Of a stretch of 36,008 nt of DNA, positions 1 through 9,485 are shown one piece after another. Position 1 is the stretch's first letter; each line of letters starts with the position of its first letter. Source of the stretch: a virus; the IMG/VR virus record IMGVR_UViG_3300030419_002143, positions 1 to 36,008 of that record, one strand, 5' to 3'. The translations under genes and the position numbers were made by a program. The notes beneath the pieces were generated by a model. The model made no database searches. It saw nothing but the letters and a program-made list of their open reading frames with translations, and was not told the DNA's origin.

Positions 1-34
1 TCTCAAGAGAACCTGTAGTTGCTGTTTGTGCCAT
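1..34 (-). CDS. Probable major capsid protein, N-terminal 11 codons only (runs off left edge)
   Basis: An ATG on the minus strand at 32-34 follows a strong ribosome-binding site (AAAAGGAGG) and opens a frame reading MAQTATTGSLE up to the window edge. Too little is present to identify it by sequence. The call rests on position: it directly follows a scaffold-like gene, where tailed phages usually carry the major capsid gene, and the short polar Ala/Thr/Gly-rich start suits a capsid N terminus. A decoration protein or another head protein is possible. The rest of the gene lies outside the window, and if the molecule is circular it would lie before 35981. Confidence 0.5.
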   Translation of the reverse strand, partial: MAQTATTGSLE

Positions 35-64
35 TATAGCCTCCTTTTCAGCATTTTAAATAAA

Positions 65-829
65 CTACCCCTGTCCAGCCGCTCTCCGTGCTGCAGCTTG
101 GTGGGCTTCTGTTTTATAACCTGCTATATATTCCTGCAATAAACGATCTTGATTACTTGTAGGTTCCGCAGCTCCCTGACTATTGTCAAATGTTTGCGGT
201 TGTACTTGGTTTTGTTGCAATTCTGCAACTCTTTTTCTTAATTGCCGAGTTTCAGCCATTCTTATTGCTTCACGCTCCATGTCTTGCGGGCTGGTAAATT
301 GTGACAATGTTTTAAAATCTTCAATCATTTGTTTATCAACTAATCCTTGTTTTTCAAGAAAATGCAAAGTAGCATTGTTTCTACCTTCAATGTTTCGTAT
401 TAAATCATAACTTTGAACTTGCTGATCTCGTAATTGTTTTTTACCAGACCAGTGTTGTCTAGCCAATTCTGTTGCAGTTTCAGGATCTATCCCTCTTTGT
501 ACTGCGCTGTTTCTTACTTGTTGAGCTTCTTTAACAATTTGTTGCTCCCATTCTTTTTGAGCATTTTCTTGGCGTATTCTATGAAGCTCTTCTATCTGTG
601 CTTTTATATTAGGATCCTCTTGTACTGGTTGAACAGGCTGTTCTATAGGAGCAGGTTGCTCTTCTAATGGCAGTTGTCCCTGAGCGGGTTCTGCTTGTTG
701 CCCTTCCGTAGGAGCTACAGGTACTTCTGTTTCTTCTACAGGAGCATCCTGCGTAGGTTCCTCTGTCGGAGCCTCTGCTTGCACCTCTTGTACTGGCTCT
801 TCTATTTGTGATTCTGTTGGCATTACCAT
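65..829 (-). CDS. Putative capsid scaffolding protein
   Basis: A 254-residue, highly charged protein with no predicted membrane segment. Residues 1-75 are low-complexity Glu/Pro/Gln-rich. Residues 75-210 are mostly helix-forming and Gln/Glu/Arg/Ala-rich (coiled-coil character), and the end is basic and alanine-rich (HQAAARRAAGQG). An acidic disordered head, a helical middle and a short basic C-terminal helix is the usual plan of phage scaffolds, where the basic tail contacts the capsid protein. The gene sits just upstream of the probable capsid gene and downstream of the 1813-residue protein, which is the expected place. The ATG at 827-829 follows AGGAAA; a second ATG two codons later is possible. 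Known: scaffolds diverge quickly and are called by context. Inferred: the function. Confidence 0.62.
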   Translation of the reverse strand: MVMPTESQIEEPVQEVQAEAPTEEPTQDAPVEETEVPVAPTEGQQAEPAQGQLPLEEQPAPIEQPVQPVQEDPNIKAQIEELHRIRQENAQKEWEQQIVKEAQQVRNSAVQRGIDPETATELARQHWSGKKQLRDQQVQSYDLIRNIEGRNNATLHFLEKQGLVDKQMIEDFKTLSQFTSPQDMEREAIRMAETRQLRKRVAELQQNQVQPQTFDNSQGAAEPTSNQDRLLQEYIAGYKTEAHQAAARRAAGQG

Positions 830-858
830 AATATTTTCCTTTCTATATATTCCTTAAA

Positions 859-3800
859 TTAAGATTCATATAAAACACTATATAGTGTATCATATTGACT
901 TTTTTTATCAGATTCTGTATATTCGTCTGACAAAATTAAATCAAGAATTGTTAATAATTTTTCTTTATTTAGCACTTCTTTTCTTCTGTTTTCAGGAACT
1001 CGATTGTATCTTTCAAAAAAGTTTTTCATTAATCTTCCATGGTTACTTACAGGCCTTTTGACTCTGGTGCCTACAATCTGAAACATAACATCAATCTCTG
1101 GGTTATTAAGTAAATATTGCGACTCTAATCTTTTAGTTTCGTCTTGCCATCTTTCTATCCATCTAGGCGTATCTTCTTTATCTCTGTCTGCCTGGGTTTT
1201 ATTTTTCCATTCTTCTGCAGCGGCAGCTCTGTCTGGGCTTTCTGAAACGTATTTTTTTAACACGTCTTTTTCAAGGTTATAATATCCACTTTCGGATATT
1301 GCGTCTTGCATTGTTAATAAAAGGTTTCCAACATCTCCAGCTTGGTTCCTATCAGTTCTTTCGATCTCATATAAGTATGTTATGATTTCATTGTCTGTTA
1401 TAGAACCAAATTTATTTTTTAAATCCTCACTCCATTTTTCAATTAATTGTTCTTTTTTATCCCAATCTAAAGATAATGTTTTTGGGTTTGGGATTCCCCC
1501 TTCCCCCCAAAGTGTTTCATAATACGAGTTTCTTGCATAATCATACATATCAACATCTAAGCTAGAATCTATTTTTAAATTAGCATCTCTTAATTGATCA
1601 AATAATCTGGTTACTTTCGGGAACTTATCTGTTAAATTTCGATTATCTTCTGCAGCTTTTTTCATCAAGCTACGAATTCCTGGGGTGCTTACACTGTCGC
1701 TATAAAGAAAAGTAGATATGTTAGACATATTGCCTTCAAGAAATTTATCTTCTGTTTTTTGCATATCTTCTTCTAACAACAATGTTCGTTTTTGTTTTAA
1801 AACTTGAAGTTTATTAAATTCATCAGCGCTATCTTCTCTTAGTTCTTCTAGTCTTTTAAGTTGTTTTTCATATTCTTCTTGCGGAACTGTTTCTGGGAAC
1901 GCACCGCTTTCAGCTGCTTTTTTAATTTCTTTACGAATACTGTCCCTTAAATTACTAAAATTTGGTTCAGTTTCACCTAGCACAAGAGACCTAATTGCTC
2001 TTTGAAGATTTATATCTCCCTTGTTCCACAAACCTTTCCCTGCTTCTGCAAATATAATTTCTAATTCTTTTTTTGTAAGCCCGAGGTTTTCATTTAAAAT
2101 TCGCATCATCTCTTTATGATCAGGATGGTTTGGATCTGAAGTAATTAATTTTGAAAACATTTCATCTTGCATTTCTTTTGGAGTTTTGTATACTGATGTT
2201 TGACCTATTACCCCAAAACCAGTTTGGGCAGTAATGTTAGCAATCCCTCTTGCTGGGTTTGATAAAATTTGATCTTTTATGTCTGGATCCCCAGCTTCTG
2301 GGTAAAAATCTGAAGCATTAATAGGAATAAAGTTTTCCATTATTCTTATCCAAAAATCACTTATAGGTGCATTTATAATAGGAATGTCTGGGCCTGAACC
2401 ACCACCAAAGAAAACATTTTTAAATCCTTTTTTAACTTCAATAAATTCTCCTGTATTTACATCATACTCTACACCCATATATTCTTCTCTAGTTTTTCCA
2501 CCAATAGGGTCTTCTCCTCTTATTAAATCTACTGCAAGTGAAATTGCTGGAGCGCTTATTAGCTTGGTTAAATCTTTCATAACTTCAAGTGGATGTTCTT
2601 TAAAACCAGTATTTTTCCAGTTGTAAAAAGCTATAAGCGGTATAGTGTACCATTTATAGGTGTTAATATAATGACCAAATAAATTAGTTTGTTGATCAAG
2701 AAAGTTTGTTTTTAAAAAGTTAGGATTAGAAAACCATTTCCCTGTTCTGCTTTTTAGAAAAGGCATTACGTCTGTGTCTTTTCCTTGCGCTTCATTTATT
2801 GCAACTGTTGCTAAAAACATCGCACCAAAAACCTGTCCTATATGCCTTCTTGCATAAGCTTCTCCAGGTGTAGCATTTCTTCCTTTTGCAGTTCCTCTTA
2901 TAGTTTTAGCCCACATAGCTATTTTTGATTGATTATATTGCGGGGCAAAAAATACAAACTGTCCTACAGCTCCACCAAACCCACGTCTTCCAACACCAGT
3001 AGCTAAATTAATTGTGCCTGCTATTTCAGCTAAAGTCCCATCTGCCCTAAGTTCGTCTATTGATTTACCAGTCGCAACCACCATGTCTTCAATTTCATTA
3101 ATATATGAATCATAGCGCAATGTGTTGCCAAATTGTACAAACCCTCTTTCAAATGGCCTTAACATTTTTTGAATTCTTGTAGGCAATCCCGCCCCTTGAA
3201 AAAGCATATCTGGAGCATTTGGAAGCCACGCAACACCATCGTTAATAGCTTGCCTAGGCGTAGGAAGATTATTTTCCATAGCATATAAAGTTTTTCTTCG
3301 AATGTATTCTTGTAATGTGGAATCATCACCAGCAAACAAAGCTTTAAAGCTATCTTTTATAGAGGTAAAAGTGTTTCCATCCCTGTTAACTCCTGGAGTT
3401 TTCCCAGTTACAAAATCTTTTGTTAAACGAACAGTGTCGTTTATTAACATTCCCCATCCATGTATTCCTATCTGGCTAAAGTCCGCAGTAGCCATAAGAG
3501 TTCTCATAAAAGCTAATCTAAGCCATCCTATTTTAGGATCAAACCCTCCTACAATTTGGGCTCTTTCTTCTTCAAGTTCTACCATGGCGGCATTTAATTG
3601 TTTAGGAAACCCATAAGATTCTATTACTTTGTTATCGTAGTTAGGCAAATCGTCAAAAGCATTCTTTTTAATATCTTTATAAATTTTATTAAGATTTTTA
3701 ATTTCTGTTCTAAACACAACTCGATCTTGCGGAGTCCAGCCAATTTTTTTTCTTGTTAATTTTGTAATTTCATTATTTAAATAAGCAATTCTTTGCCCTA

Positions 3801-6300
3801 AATATTGCATCTCTTCTCTAACTAAATCTCCAAGGTTGTCAGAAATATCAGGTATTAATTTTGCTCTTAAAGTAAATGTGTAATCAATATCAGCAAGAAT
3901 TTCCTCAGCTAAATCTATAGACGCTTTGTCTTTATTCCCTCGCGTTTGAATAAAATTATTAAGTTTAATTTTAATTTTGTTTAAAGAATTTTCAAGTTTT
4001 CTATAATTATTTGCACCAACAATTTCTTCTAAGTTGCCATGCATTGTGCTTTTATAATTATTTAAAAGCATTAATTTCATGTCGTCTGTTGATTGTGCGG
4101 ATCTTACTTTTACAGTTTTCCTATGCATTTCATTAAGCGCATCTGCAGCACCCATGTACGCGTTTCCGTAAAATTTTGATTGAGCGTCAGACCCATAGTA
4201 TCTTGCTTTAAACAATGGTTTTCTGCCAGGAGTATAATCAAATGCATCTGAAGGTATTTTGTTAACATCTTTGCTAATCATAACAGAAGGTTGATAATGC
4301 CCAGTAGGGTCTTTCAAGGCTGCTGTTACTTTCAAGCTTGCCAACTCTTCTTCTAAACCACTTGCCATTATCATGTCTCCTAAAGGAGTGTCTTTGAATT
4401 TTTTTGGGTACACTATAGGCTCAATCATTTCTGCAACATTTATTTCGTCTCCTGTTTTTTTACCAAACAGTTTTAATAAAGGATTTTTTGCAATATCCTC
4501 ATCTGTAAGAACTTTTGATTTTGCTGCAAGCTTTGGGTATATTTGGTCATATGTTCTTAAAATAGTATTAATAGTTGCAGGCACTCTTTTATCTGTTGCT
4601 AAATTTCCATATTGATTTAATTTAATGGTTCCATTTTTAACATAAAATTCTAAAGCTTCCAGGCTTTCTCTGTCTATTAAAGCATCAATATTTATAGGCG
4701 CTGTGCCAAAAAGATCTTCGTCTCTGATTATATCATTTGCGTATGGGTTGCTTTTCATTATTTCTGAAAGCTTTAGCCCGCTTTCAAGTTCCAACCCAGC
4801 ATTGTCAAAATCTTTAGCGTCTCTAATAATTTTTGATGTAATTTCTTTTCCATCTATTCCTTGTCCGTAAGTAATATTTAAAAGTCTTAAATTACCTACA
4901 GTATCAAAAATATCTTTAAACATTTGATTGTCCAAAGTTTGATGTGAGTCTGCCTGGTTTAGTAAATCACTTAAACTTTCTTTAAATCCATTTGTATATG
5001 TTCTTCGCAGTTCATTAGCTAAATCAGAATTTTTTATTTTAGTTCCAAATTTTATTAACCCTTTTACGCCAGGGAAATTGCCTATAAAATTTCTGGTTAA
5101 TCTTGGAATGTGTCTGTAAGAACGCAGCACATCTTCTGACGACATATATTTATTTGGTTTAAATTCTGATTTAGTATATACCCGACTTTGCGGGGATGCC
5201 TTTATTGGAGCATCTAAATCTGAATTAAAAAGATCTGGATCATTAATAGTAGTTGTTTCTTGCGTGCTTTTACCTTTAACTCTTCCTGCTTTTATTTCTT
5301 GATTTACTCCATCAACAGCTTTGCGATTAGCTTCATTTAATGGCATCCCTTCTAGTATTGCGTCTTTACGAAACCTGTTTGTAAGATTTGATAAAGCTTG
5401 CATAGAATTAGAACCTATTTCTTTAGCTGCTCTAAATGGTAAAAATAAAAGTTTTCCAAAAGCGTCTTCTACTCTTCTAGCAGTTTTAAGACCTTCTGAA
5501 ACTCCTGTAACAATTGTTCTAGCAGTTTGTTTTTTTAGTCTATCTGCTGTTGTAACGGTAGGCATTTTTGTAATTAATTTTCTTCCTGAAACACCTAAAG
5601 TTGTTCCAAGTTTAGCCAACCCCCCTGTTGCAATTGATTCTGCAACAACAGACGCACCCAATGCATAGCCTTCATGTAAAGCCCTGTTATCAAATTCTAC
5701 CCCAAACACTTCGTTTTTTTCTGTAAGCCATGGTTTATACTTATCTTGCACAGGTTTTATAATTTCATATTTTTCCATTCTTGTAGGCTCTCTGCCTAAA
5801 CTTTTTTTAAGATTATCTATTGCTTGTGCTGACTCTATTCCAGCCGCAGTTTCTTTAGATGGATCTAATGCTTCTCCTATTTCTTTAGGAATTAACCCGC
5901 GAGTTAAACCAGAAGTTATATCAGCACTACGACTTAAGCCTTCTCTTCCTAAAAATTCCATGTCTTGTAAGGTTTTTGATACACCAGCTTCGCGTGAAGG
6001 ATCTCTTTTTATAATATCTCTAGAAGGATATCCAAAAGAAATATCTTCTGGCACGTCTCCAAATTGCAATTTTTCTATAAGTGACGCAATTGGGGATGAA
6101 TATTGATCTTTTTCTATATCTAATTGAATAAATGGTTGTGACATTCCTGTTTTGTGAACGTTTTCATACCAACTTAAAGCATCTTCTACGGGCTGACCAA
6201 GATTAAACCCAGGAGGGCCTGGTTGCTCTCTTTGGGTTCTCATGTTTCTTTTTGACGCTGCTATTTCACGCAGCCTTTTTATTTGTTCTTCGGTAGGCAT
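859..6300 (-). CDS. Giant 1813-residue virion protein, possible injected 'polyvalent-like' protein
   Basis: This is the largest gene in the window and lies inside the head operon. Its start overlaps the previous stop (TAATG). The N terminus is basic and proline-containing. Residues about 200-240 form a Gly/Ala-rich hydrophobic stretch, and residues 700-920 are helical and charged. Around residues 930-1070 a segment reads LMATADFSQIGIHGWG, and further on FERGFVQFGNTLR. Its order and spacing recall the large polyvalent protein-associated domain (LPD38 type) of very large phage proteins thought to enter the host with DNA. Residues about 1130-1210 contain hydrophobic stretches (FGAMFLATVAI, WYTIPLIAF) that could insert into membrane. 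The last 500 residues are charged and helical. No peptidase, lysozyme or nuclease motif was recognised. With no tape-measure gene seen, an internal DNA-ejection protein is the favoured role (inference). Confidence 0.6.
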   Translation of the reverse strand: MPTEEQIKRLREIAASKRNMRTQREQPGPPGFNLGQPVEDALSWYENVHKTGMSQPFIQLDIEKDQYSSPIASLIEKLQFGDVPEDISFGYPSRDIIKRDPSREAGVSKTLQDMEFLGREGLSRSADITSGLTRGLIPKEIGEALDPSKETAAGIESAQAIDNLKKSLGREPTRMEKYEIIKPVQDKYKPWLTEKNEVFGVEFDNRALHEGYALGASVVAESIATGGLAKLGTTLGVSGRKLITKMPTVTTADRLKKQTARTIVTGVSEGLKTARRVEDAFGKLLFLPFRAAKEIGSNSMQALSNLTNRFRKDAILEGMPLNEANRKAVDGVNQEIKAGRVKGKSTQETTTINDPDLFNSDLDAPIKASPQSRVYTKSEFKPNKYMSSEDVLRSYRHIPRLTRNFIGNFPGVKGLIKFGTKIKNSDLANELRRTYTNGFKESLSDLLNQADSHQTLDNQMFKDIFDTVGNLRLLNITYGQGIDGKEITSKIIRDAKDFDNAGLELESGLKLSEIMKSNPYANDIIRDEDLFGTAPINIDALIDRESLEALEFYVKNGTIKLNQYGNLATDKRVPATINTILRTYDQIYPKLAAKSKVLTDEDIAKNPLLKLFGKKTGDEINVAEMIEPIVYPKKFKDTPLGDMIMASGLEEELASLKVTAALKDPTGHYQPSVMISKDVNKIPSDAFDYTPGRKPLFKARYYGSDAQSKFYGNAYMGAADALNEMHRKTVKVRSAQSTDDMKLMLLNNYKSTMHGNLEEIVGANNYRKLENSLNKIKIKLNNFIQTRGNKDKASIDLAEEILADIDYTFTLRAKLIPDISDNLGDLVREEMQYLGQRIAYLNNEITKLTRKKIGWTPQDRVVFRTEIKNLNKIYKDIKKNAFDDLPNYDNKVIESYGFPKQLNAAMVELEEERAQIVGGFDPKIGWLRLAFMRTLMATADFSQIGIHGWGMLINDTVRLTKDFVTGKTPGVNRDGNTFTSIKDSFKALFAGDDSTLQEYIRRKTLYAMENNLPTPRQAINDGVAWLPNAPDMLFQGAGLPTRIQKMLRPFERGFVQFGNTLRYDSYINEIEDMVVATGKSIDELRADGTLAEIAGTINLATGVGRRGFGGAVGQFVFFAPQYNQSKIAMWAKTIRGTAKGRNATPGEAYARRHIGQVFGAMFLATVAINEAQGKDTDVMPFLKSRTGKWFSNPNFLKTNFLDQQTNLFGHYINTYKWYTIPLIAFYNWKNTGFKEHPLEVMKDLTKLISAPAISLAVDLIRGEDPIGGKTREEYMGVEYDVNTGEFIEVKKGFKNVFFGGGSGPDIPIINAPISDFWIRIMENFIPINASDFYPEAGDPDIKDQILSNPARGIANITAQTGFGVIGQTSVYKTPKEMQDEMFSKLITSDPNHPDHKEMMRILNENLGLTKKELEIIFAEAGKGLWNKGDINLQRAIRSLVLGETEPNFSNLRDSIRKEIKKAAESGAFPETVPQEEYEKQLKRLEELREDSADEFNKLQVLKQKRTLLLEEDMQKTEDKFLEGNMSNISTFLYSDSVSTPGIRSLMKKAAEDNRNLTDKFPKVTRLFDQLRDANLKIDSSLDVDMYDYARNSYYETLWGEGGIPNPKTLSLDWDKKEQLIEKWSEDLKNKFGSITDNEIITYLYEIERTDRNQAGDVGNLLLTMQDAISESGYYNLEKDVLKKYVSESPDRAAAAEEWKNKTQADRDKEDTPRWIERWQDETKRLESQYLLNNPEIDVMFQIVGTRVKRPVSNHGRLMKNFFERYNRVPENRRKEVLNKEKLLTILDLILSDEYTESDKKSQYDTLYSVLYES

Positions 6301-6689
6301 TAATAAAAAATAAACCTCGTTCTTGGATTAGTAGCTGTTTGTGTTACTCCACGTTCATATTGTGGTAGTTGGCTATACCTTTGAGTCCATGGATCTGTTT
6401 CTAAAAAATCCATAAATGTAGTAGGAGCTTGTCCTTGACGAAAAGCTCTACCAATTTCCCCAAGATATTGATTATATACATCACCATAAGCCCTTTGCAT
6501 ATATCGACTTCTTCTCGGGCTTCCTGCCCTTCCTGTCGCTGGGTCTGCCCCTGTAAAGCTCATTCCTGTAGGTGAACTAAAATAAGCAGCTTGTGGCAAT
6601 TGTGCTAAAACCATTTGCCCTACTGCTGGTGATAATGAACCCCACCCACTACCTGAAAGATAATCTGTAAACACGTCTCCATTTGCCAT
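6300..6689 (-). CDS. Small virion-associated protein with an FxDFL motif
   Basis: A 129-residue protein with no recognised family. The ATG follows AGGAGA at good spacing, and the stop overlaps the start of the 1813-residue gene, so the two are probably translationally coupled. It is Gly/Ser/Tyr/Gln-rich. Residues 68-80 read YGDVYNQYLGEIG and residues 91-96 TFMDFL. The same pair of elements recurs in the neighbouring 270-residue protein, and a related TREDFLNRF ends the 654-residue protein, suggesting a shared interaction module. Position between the portal and scaffold genes argues for a head or internal virion component. The function is unknown. Confidence 0.7.
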   Translation of the reverse strand: MANGDVFTDYLSGSGWGSLSPAVGQMVLAQLPQAAYFSSPTGMSFTGADPATGRAGSPRRSRYMQRAYGDVYNQYLGEIGRAFRQGQAPTTFMDFLETDPWTQRYSQLPQYERGVTQTATNPRTRFIFY

Positions 6690-6698
6690 AACTATCTC

Positions 6699-7511
6699 CT
6701 ATACTGGTGCGTCCATTGGTTGAAACAGTTGTGCTAAACCTTGGGCATCACTATCTGGCCTAGTCCTGTCTAAGAAATAACTTAAAAAGTTTCCTGCAGG
6801 GTTTCTTGAAGTATATGCATCATATAGTTCATTTAAAACTCCAGTAAGCGCTTGCCCTACAACACCACCATATATTCCGCCACCTGGTCTTTGCAAAGCA
6901 ATAAGATTGGCAAGTTCTCTTCTATTGGCGGCTGCATTTTCTGCTTCGCCATACAAATTTCTATACAAAGCAGCTTCATCTGCGGTAATAGTTCTACCCT
7001 GTTGAGTTCCTGCCATCTGTAAAGCTGCTTCAGGAGTTACTCTAGGCCCAGCTAAATAGTCAAGAAAACTACCTGGCCCTTGGCCTGCTGGCATAGCACT
7101 AATATTTGCTATTTCTCCAGCCAATGATCTTAATTGACTAGGAGTTGTTCCAACCCCCATTCCTGTATATCCTCGCATAAAATCTTCAAAGCTTCCCCCT
7201 AATCTAGATTGTGTTCCAAACCTAGGGGAACCTCCTAGCCCTCCTAAATAATATTGTTGCAATAATGGAGAAGACACTCCATATAAAGCGTCTCTCATTG
7301 CAGATCCTGGTGCAGTGGTTCTTTGAGCAAATTGCCTAAACCTTTGTGCAGGAGTAAAGGCTGATTCGCCTAACCAGTCTCCTTCAAGTCCGCCAATATT
7401 TTGAAACAAAGATGGATCAATATCAGCAGGGTATGTTGTAAAATCTCCAAACGCGTTATTATTCATTAAACCTGACGCAGCTTGCGCTGCTGAAGTTGTA
7501 CCATTGCTCAT
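6699..7511 (-). CDS. Virion-associated protein with three FxDFL-type motifs
   Basis: A 270-residue protein rich in Gly, Ala, Leu, Gln and Arg, preceded by TTAGGAGGATAAA. No family was recognised. It carries SFEDFM (residues 107-112), SFLDYL (148-153) and NFLSYF (241-246), each preceded by a Gly- or Pro-containing turn. The first also follows a YG...YYLGG element (77-94) resembling one in the 129-residue neighbour. This suggests internal duplication of a short module and common ancestry with that neighbour. Its location in the head operon supports a structural or ejected-protein role. The function is unknown. Confidence 0.7.
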   Translation of the reverse strand: MSNGTTSAAQAASGLMNNNAFGDFTTYPADIDPSLFQNIGGLEGDWLGESAFTPAQRFRQFAQRTTAPGSAMRDALYGVSSPLLQQYYLGGLGGSPRFGTQSRLGGSFEDFMRGYTGMGVGTTPSQLRSLAGEIANISAMPAGQGPGSFLDYLAGPRVTPEAALQMAGTQQGRTITADEAALYRNLYGEAENAAANRRELANLIALQRPGGGIYGGVVGQALTGVLNELYDAYTSRNPAGNFLSYFLDRTRPDSDAQGLAQLFQPMDAPV

Positions 7512-7520
7512 TTTATCCTC

Positions 7521-9485
7521 CTAATAAGGCCTTTCTTGTACAAATCTATTTAAAAAGTCTTCCCTTGTTTTCCCCCCTGCTTCCCAGTTTCTTAACAATC
7601 TAGTGTAATATTTTAGTTGTTGATTCTTAAACCAGGGTTCTGCATCTGGAGGAGCGTTATATGCAGAAACCGCTCTTACTACTCTATTAAAAGCCTTATC
7701 ACTTTCTGGATCCATAAACATTAATTGTTGATAAGCCAGATCTCTATTTATGTCTTCACCTAAATCTTTTTCACTCAAACTTGCAAGCCTTGACATATTA
7801 TCTCTTAAATCTTCAACAGAGCTATAAAAGTTTTCTCCCCTTCTTTCATTAGGGTTGTCAAAAAATTTATTTGTCCATTCGCTAAAATGATCTGCTTCTA
7901 TTATTCTATCTTCTGCGCTTAACCCTATGTTTTTGTCACTAAAATTAGGATCAACAAAACTTAAGGGATCTTCGTTAATAAATTTTTTACTACGATTTTC
8001 CCAAGGCTCTTGCAAATAATATAACATTTCTGCTTCATTAAACAATTCTGGAAGTCTGGCTTGGTAATCAAATCTTCCCGAACCTGGTCTTTTATTAAAC
8101 TCATTTAAAAATCTTGTAAAATACTGTGGCAACCCTCGGGGTAAATCTTGTGTGTTTATTGTTTGAAGATTAAGAGGGTCAGTATCTTCTCCAGTAATCA
8201 TTGTACTTCCAGCGCCTCCGCCTCTTGTTGTACCGTCACCAGTATCGCCTTCAAGCCCATCGCCCGTACCGTCACCAAGTCCGTCACCCGTACCGTCACC
8301 ACTCATAGTTGCCATTATGCTTCCAGCGCCTCCGCCTCTTGTTATCCCGCTTCCTGTTGTATCTTCAAATGGAGAAGTTCCCATTGGTGCAGGTTGTCCT
8401 TCATCAAAGCTTTCATCATCATACATTGTTTGTTGTTCTGGGGTTAAGGGTTGAATGTCTGGCATACCTGAATATGTTGTATCTACTCCAGACATTGAAT
8501 CTATTATAGAATTTTCTACTGCAGTAACAGCGTCTTGTATTGAACCAAATTCATTTCGGTTTAACTCAGCTAATCCTAGTGGGTCTCTTGAAAGCCATTC
8601 TTGAACAACTGCCATATCTAAATATCCATTTTCTCCATAATTAGCTTCATTACCAAAAATGTTTAGCAATCCTGGGAACCCTTCTGCGTTATATATTTCA
8701 GCCATTTCACTAGCAAAATTTAAATCTAAACCATCTAATCTTTCGTCTTCTAATTTGTTTATTTGATTCATTAGGTCAGGATCAACTCCTTCGCCAAAAA
8801 GTTGTTGTTGGCCTGCTACACCATAAAGACTATTTAATGCATTTTGTGTTCCTATATTTTCTAACACAGGAGTAACTTGTTCTGAAATGTTACTAGCAAT
8901 ATTTTCTATTTGCGCACCAATGTTAGCGCCAAAATCGGTCAACCCTTGTGCTTCAAGGGGAGACGTTCCGATTAACGCATTCCCTGCGTTTTCTCCTATC
9001 CTGCTAAATATATCGCTGATAGAATCTAAAAGACCTTTTTCTTCAGCTTGTTTTTCAACTCTTTCTGAAGCTTCAATAAAACTTTTTGTTGAATACAAAG
9101 CATCTGCATCTTCAAGGGTTTCTAAATCAAAATTTATATTAAACCCTGCTTCAATTCCAGGATATTCATTAATAACTTGCTGTAATTCTATGTCTGAAAG
9201 AGGCATACCCCAGGGAGTTTCTCCTACAGGGGTATCGTATTGCATTTGATATGCTGCTTTTTCTAAAGCAAATTCATCTAAATTATAAAAAGAAATATCT
9301 TCTGGTGTTAAATATTGATCCGATGCAAATTTAGTATAATCACTCATAGCTTCATCAAAACTTTTATTTTCATACGCTTGTGAATAAAGCACTTTATCTG
9401 GGGGATTAGTAAAAAGATTTTCAAACATTTGTGGAATGTTGCCAAAATTTAATTTTAAACCACCTAGTGGCCCAAAGTTTGCCAT
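7521..9485 (-). CDS. Virion-associated acidic protein with a Gly/Asp repeat linker
   Basis: A 654-residue acidic protein immediately downstream of the portal gene; its ATG directly follows the portal stop and uses the GGAGGAATTTAA context. Residues 1-350 are acidic, Asn/Phe/Leu-rich and partly helical. Residues about 380-427 form a low-complexity Gly/Asp/Thr linker made of DGTGDGL-like units between two copies of TRGGGAGS. The C-terminal 220 residues are compact and charged and end in TREDFLNRFVQERPY, which resembles the FxDFL motifs of the next two proteins. No enzyme motif is visible. A head-interior or ejection-complex protein is plausible from position alone. Confidence 0.68.
   Translation of the reverse strand: MANFGPLGGLKLNFGNIPQMFENLFTNPPDKVLYSQAYENKSFDEAMSDYTKFASDQYLTPEDISFYNLDEFALEKAAYQMQYDTPVGETPWGMPLSDIELQQVINEYPGIEAGFNINFDLETLEDADALYSTKSFIEASERVEKQAEEKGLLDSISDIFSRIGENAGNALIGTSPLEAQGLTDFGANIGAQIENIASNISEQVTPVLENIGTQNALNSLYGVAGQQQLFGEGVDPDLMNQINKLEDERLDGLDLNFASEMAEIYNAEGFPGLLNIFGNEANYGENGYLDMAVVQEWLSRDPLGLAELNRNEFGSIQDAVTAVENSIIDSMSGVDTTYSGMPDIQPLTPEQQTMYDDESFDEGQPAPMGTSPFEDTTGSGITRGGGAGSIMATMSGDGTGDGLGDGTGDGLEGDTGDGTTRGGGAGSTMITGEDTDPLNLQTINTQDLPRGLPQYFTRFLNEFNKRPGSGRFDYQARLPELFNEAEMLYYLQEPWENRSKKFINEDPLSFVDPNFSDKNIGLSAEDRIIEADHFSEWTNKFFDNPNERRGENFYSSVEDLRDNMSRLASLSEKDLGEDINRDLAYQQLMFMDPESDKAFNRVVRAVSAYNAPPDAEPWFKNQQLKYYTRLLRNWEAGGKTREDFLNRFVQERPY
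8206..8343 (-). repeat. Direct repeat flanking a Gly/Asp-coding tandem repeat tract
   Basis: Two identical 24-bp copies (8206-8229 and 8320-8343, beginning cttccagcgcctccgcctc) encode TRGGGAGS. Between them lies a degenerate tandem array of ccgtcaccagt/ccgtcacccgta-type units encoding DGTGDGL heptads. The tract is clearly more GC-rich than the gene around it. Such in-frame arrays can change length by slippage or by recombination between the 24-bp copies without breaking the frame. Confidence 0.85.
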
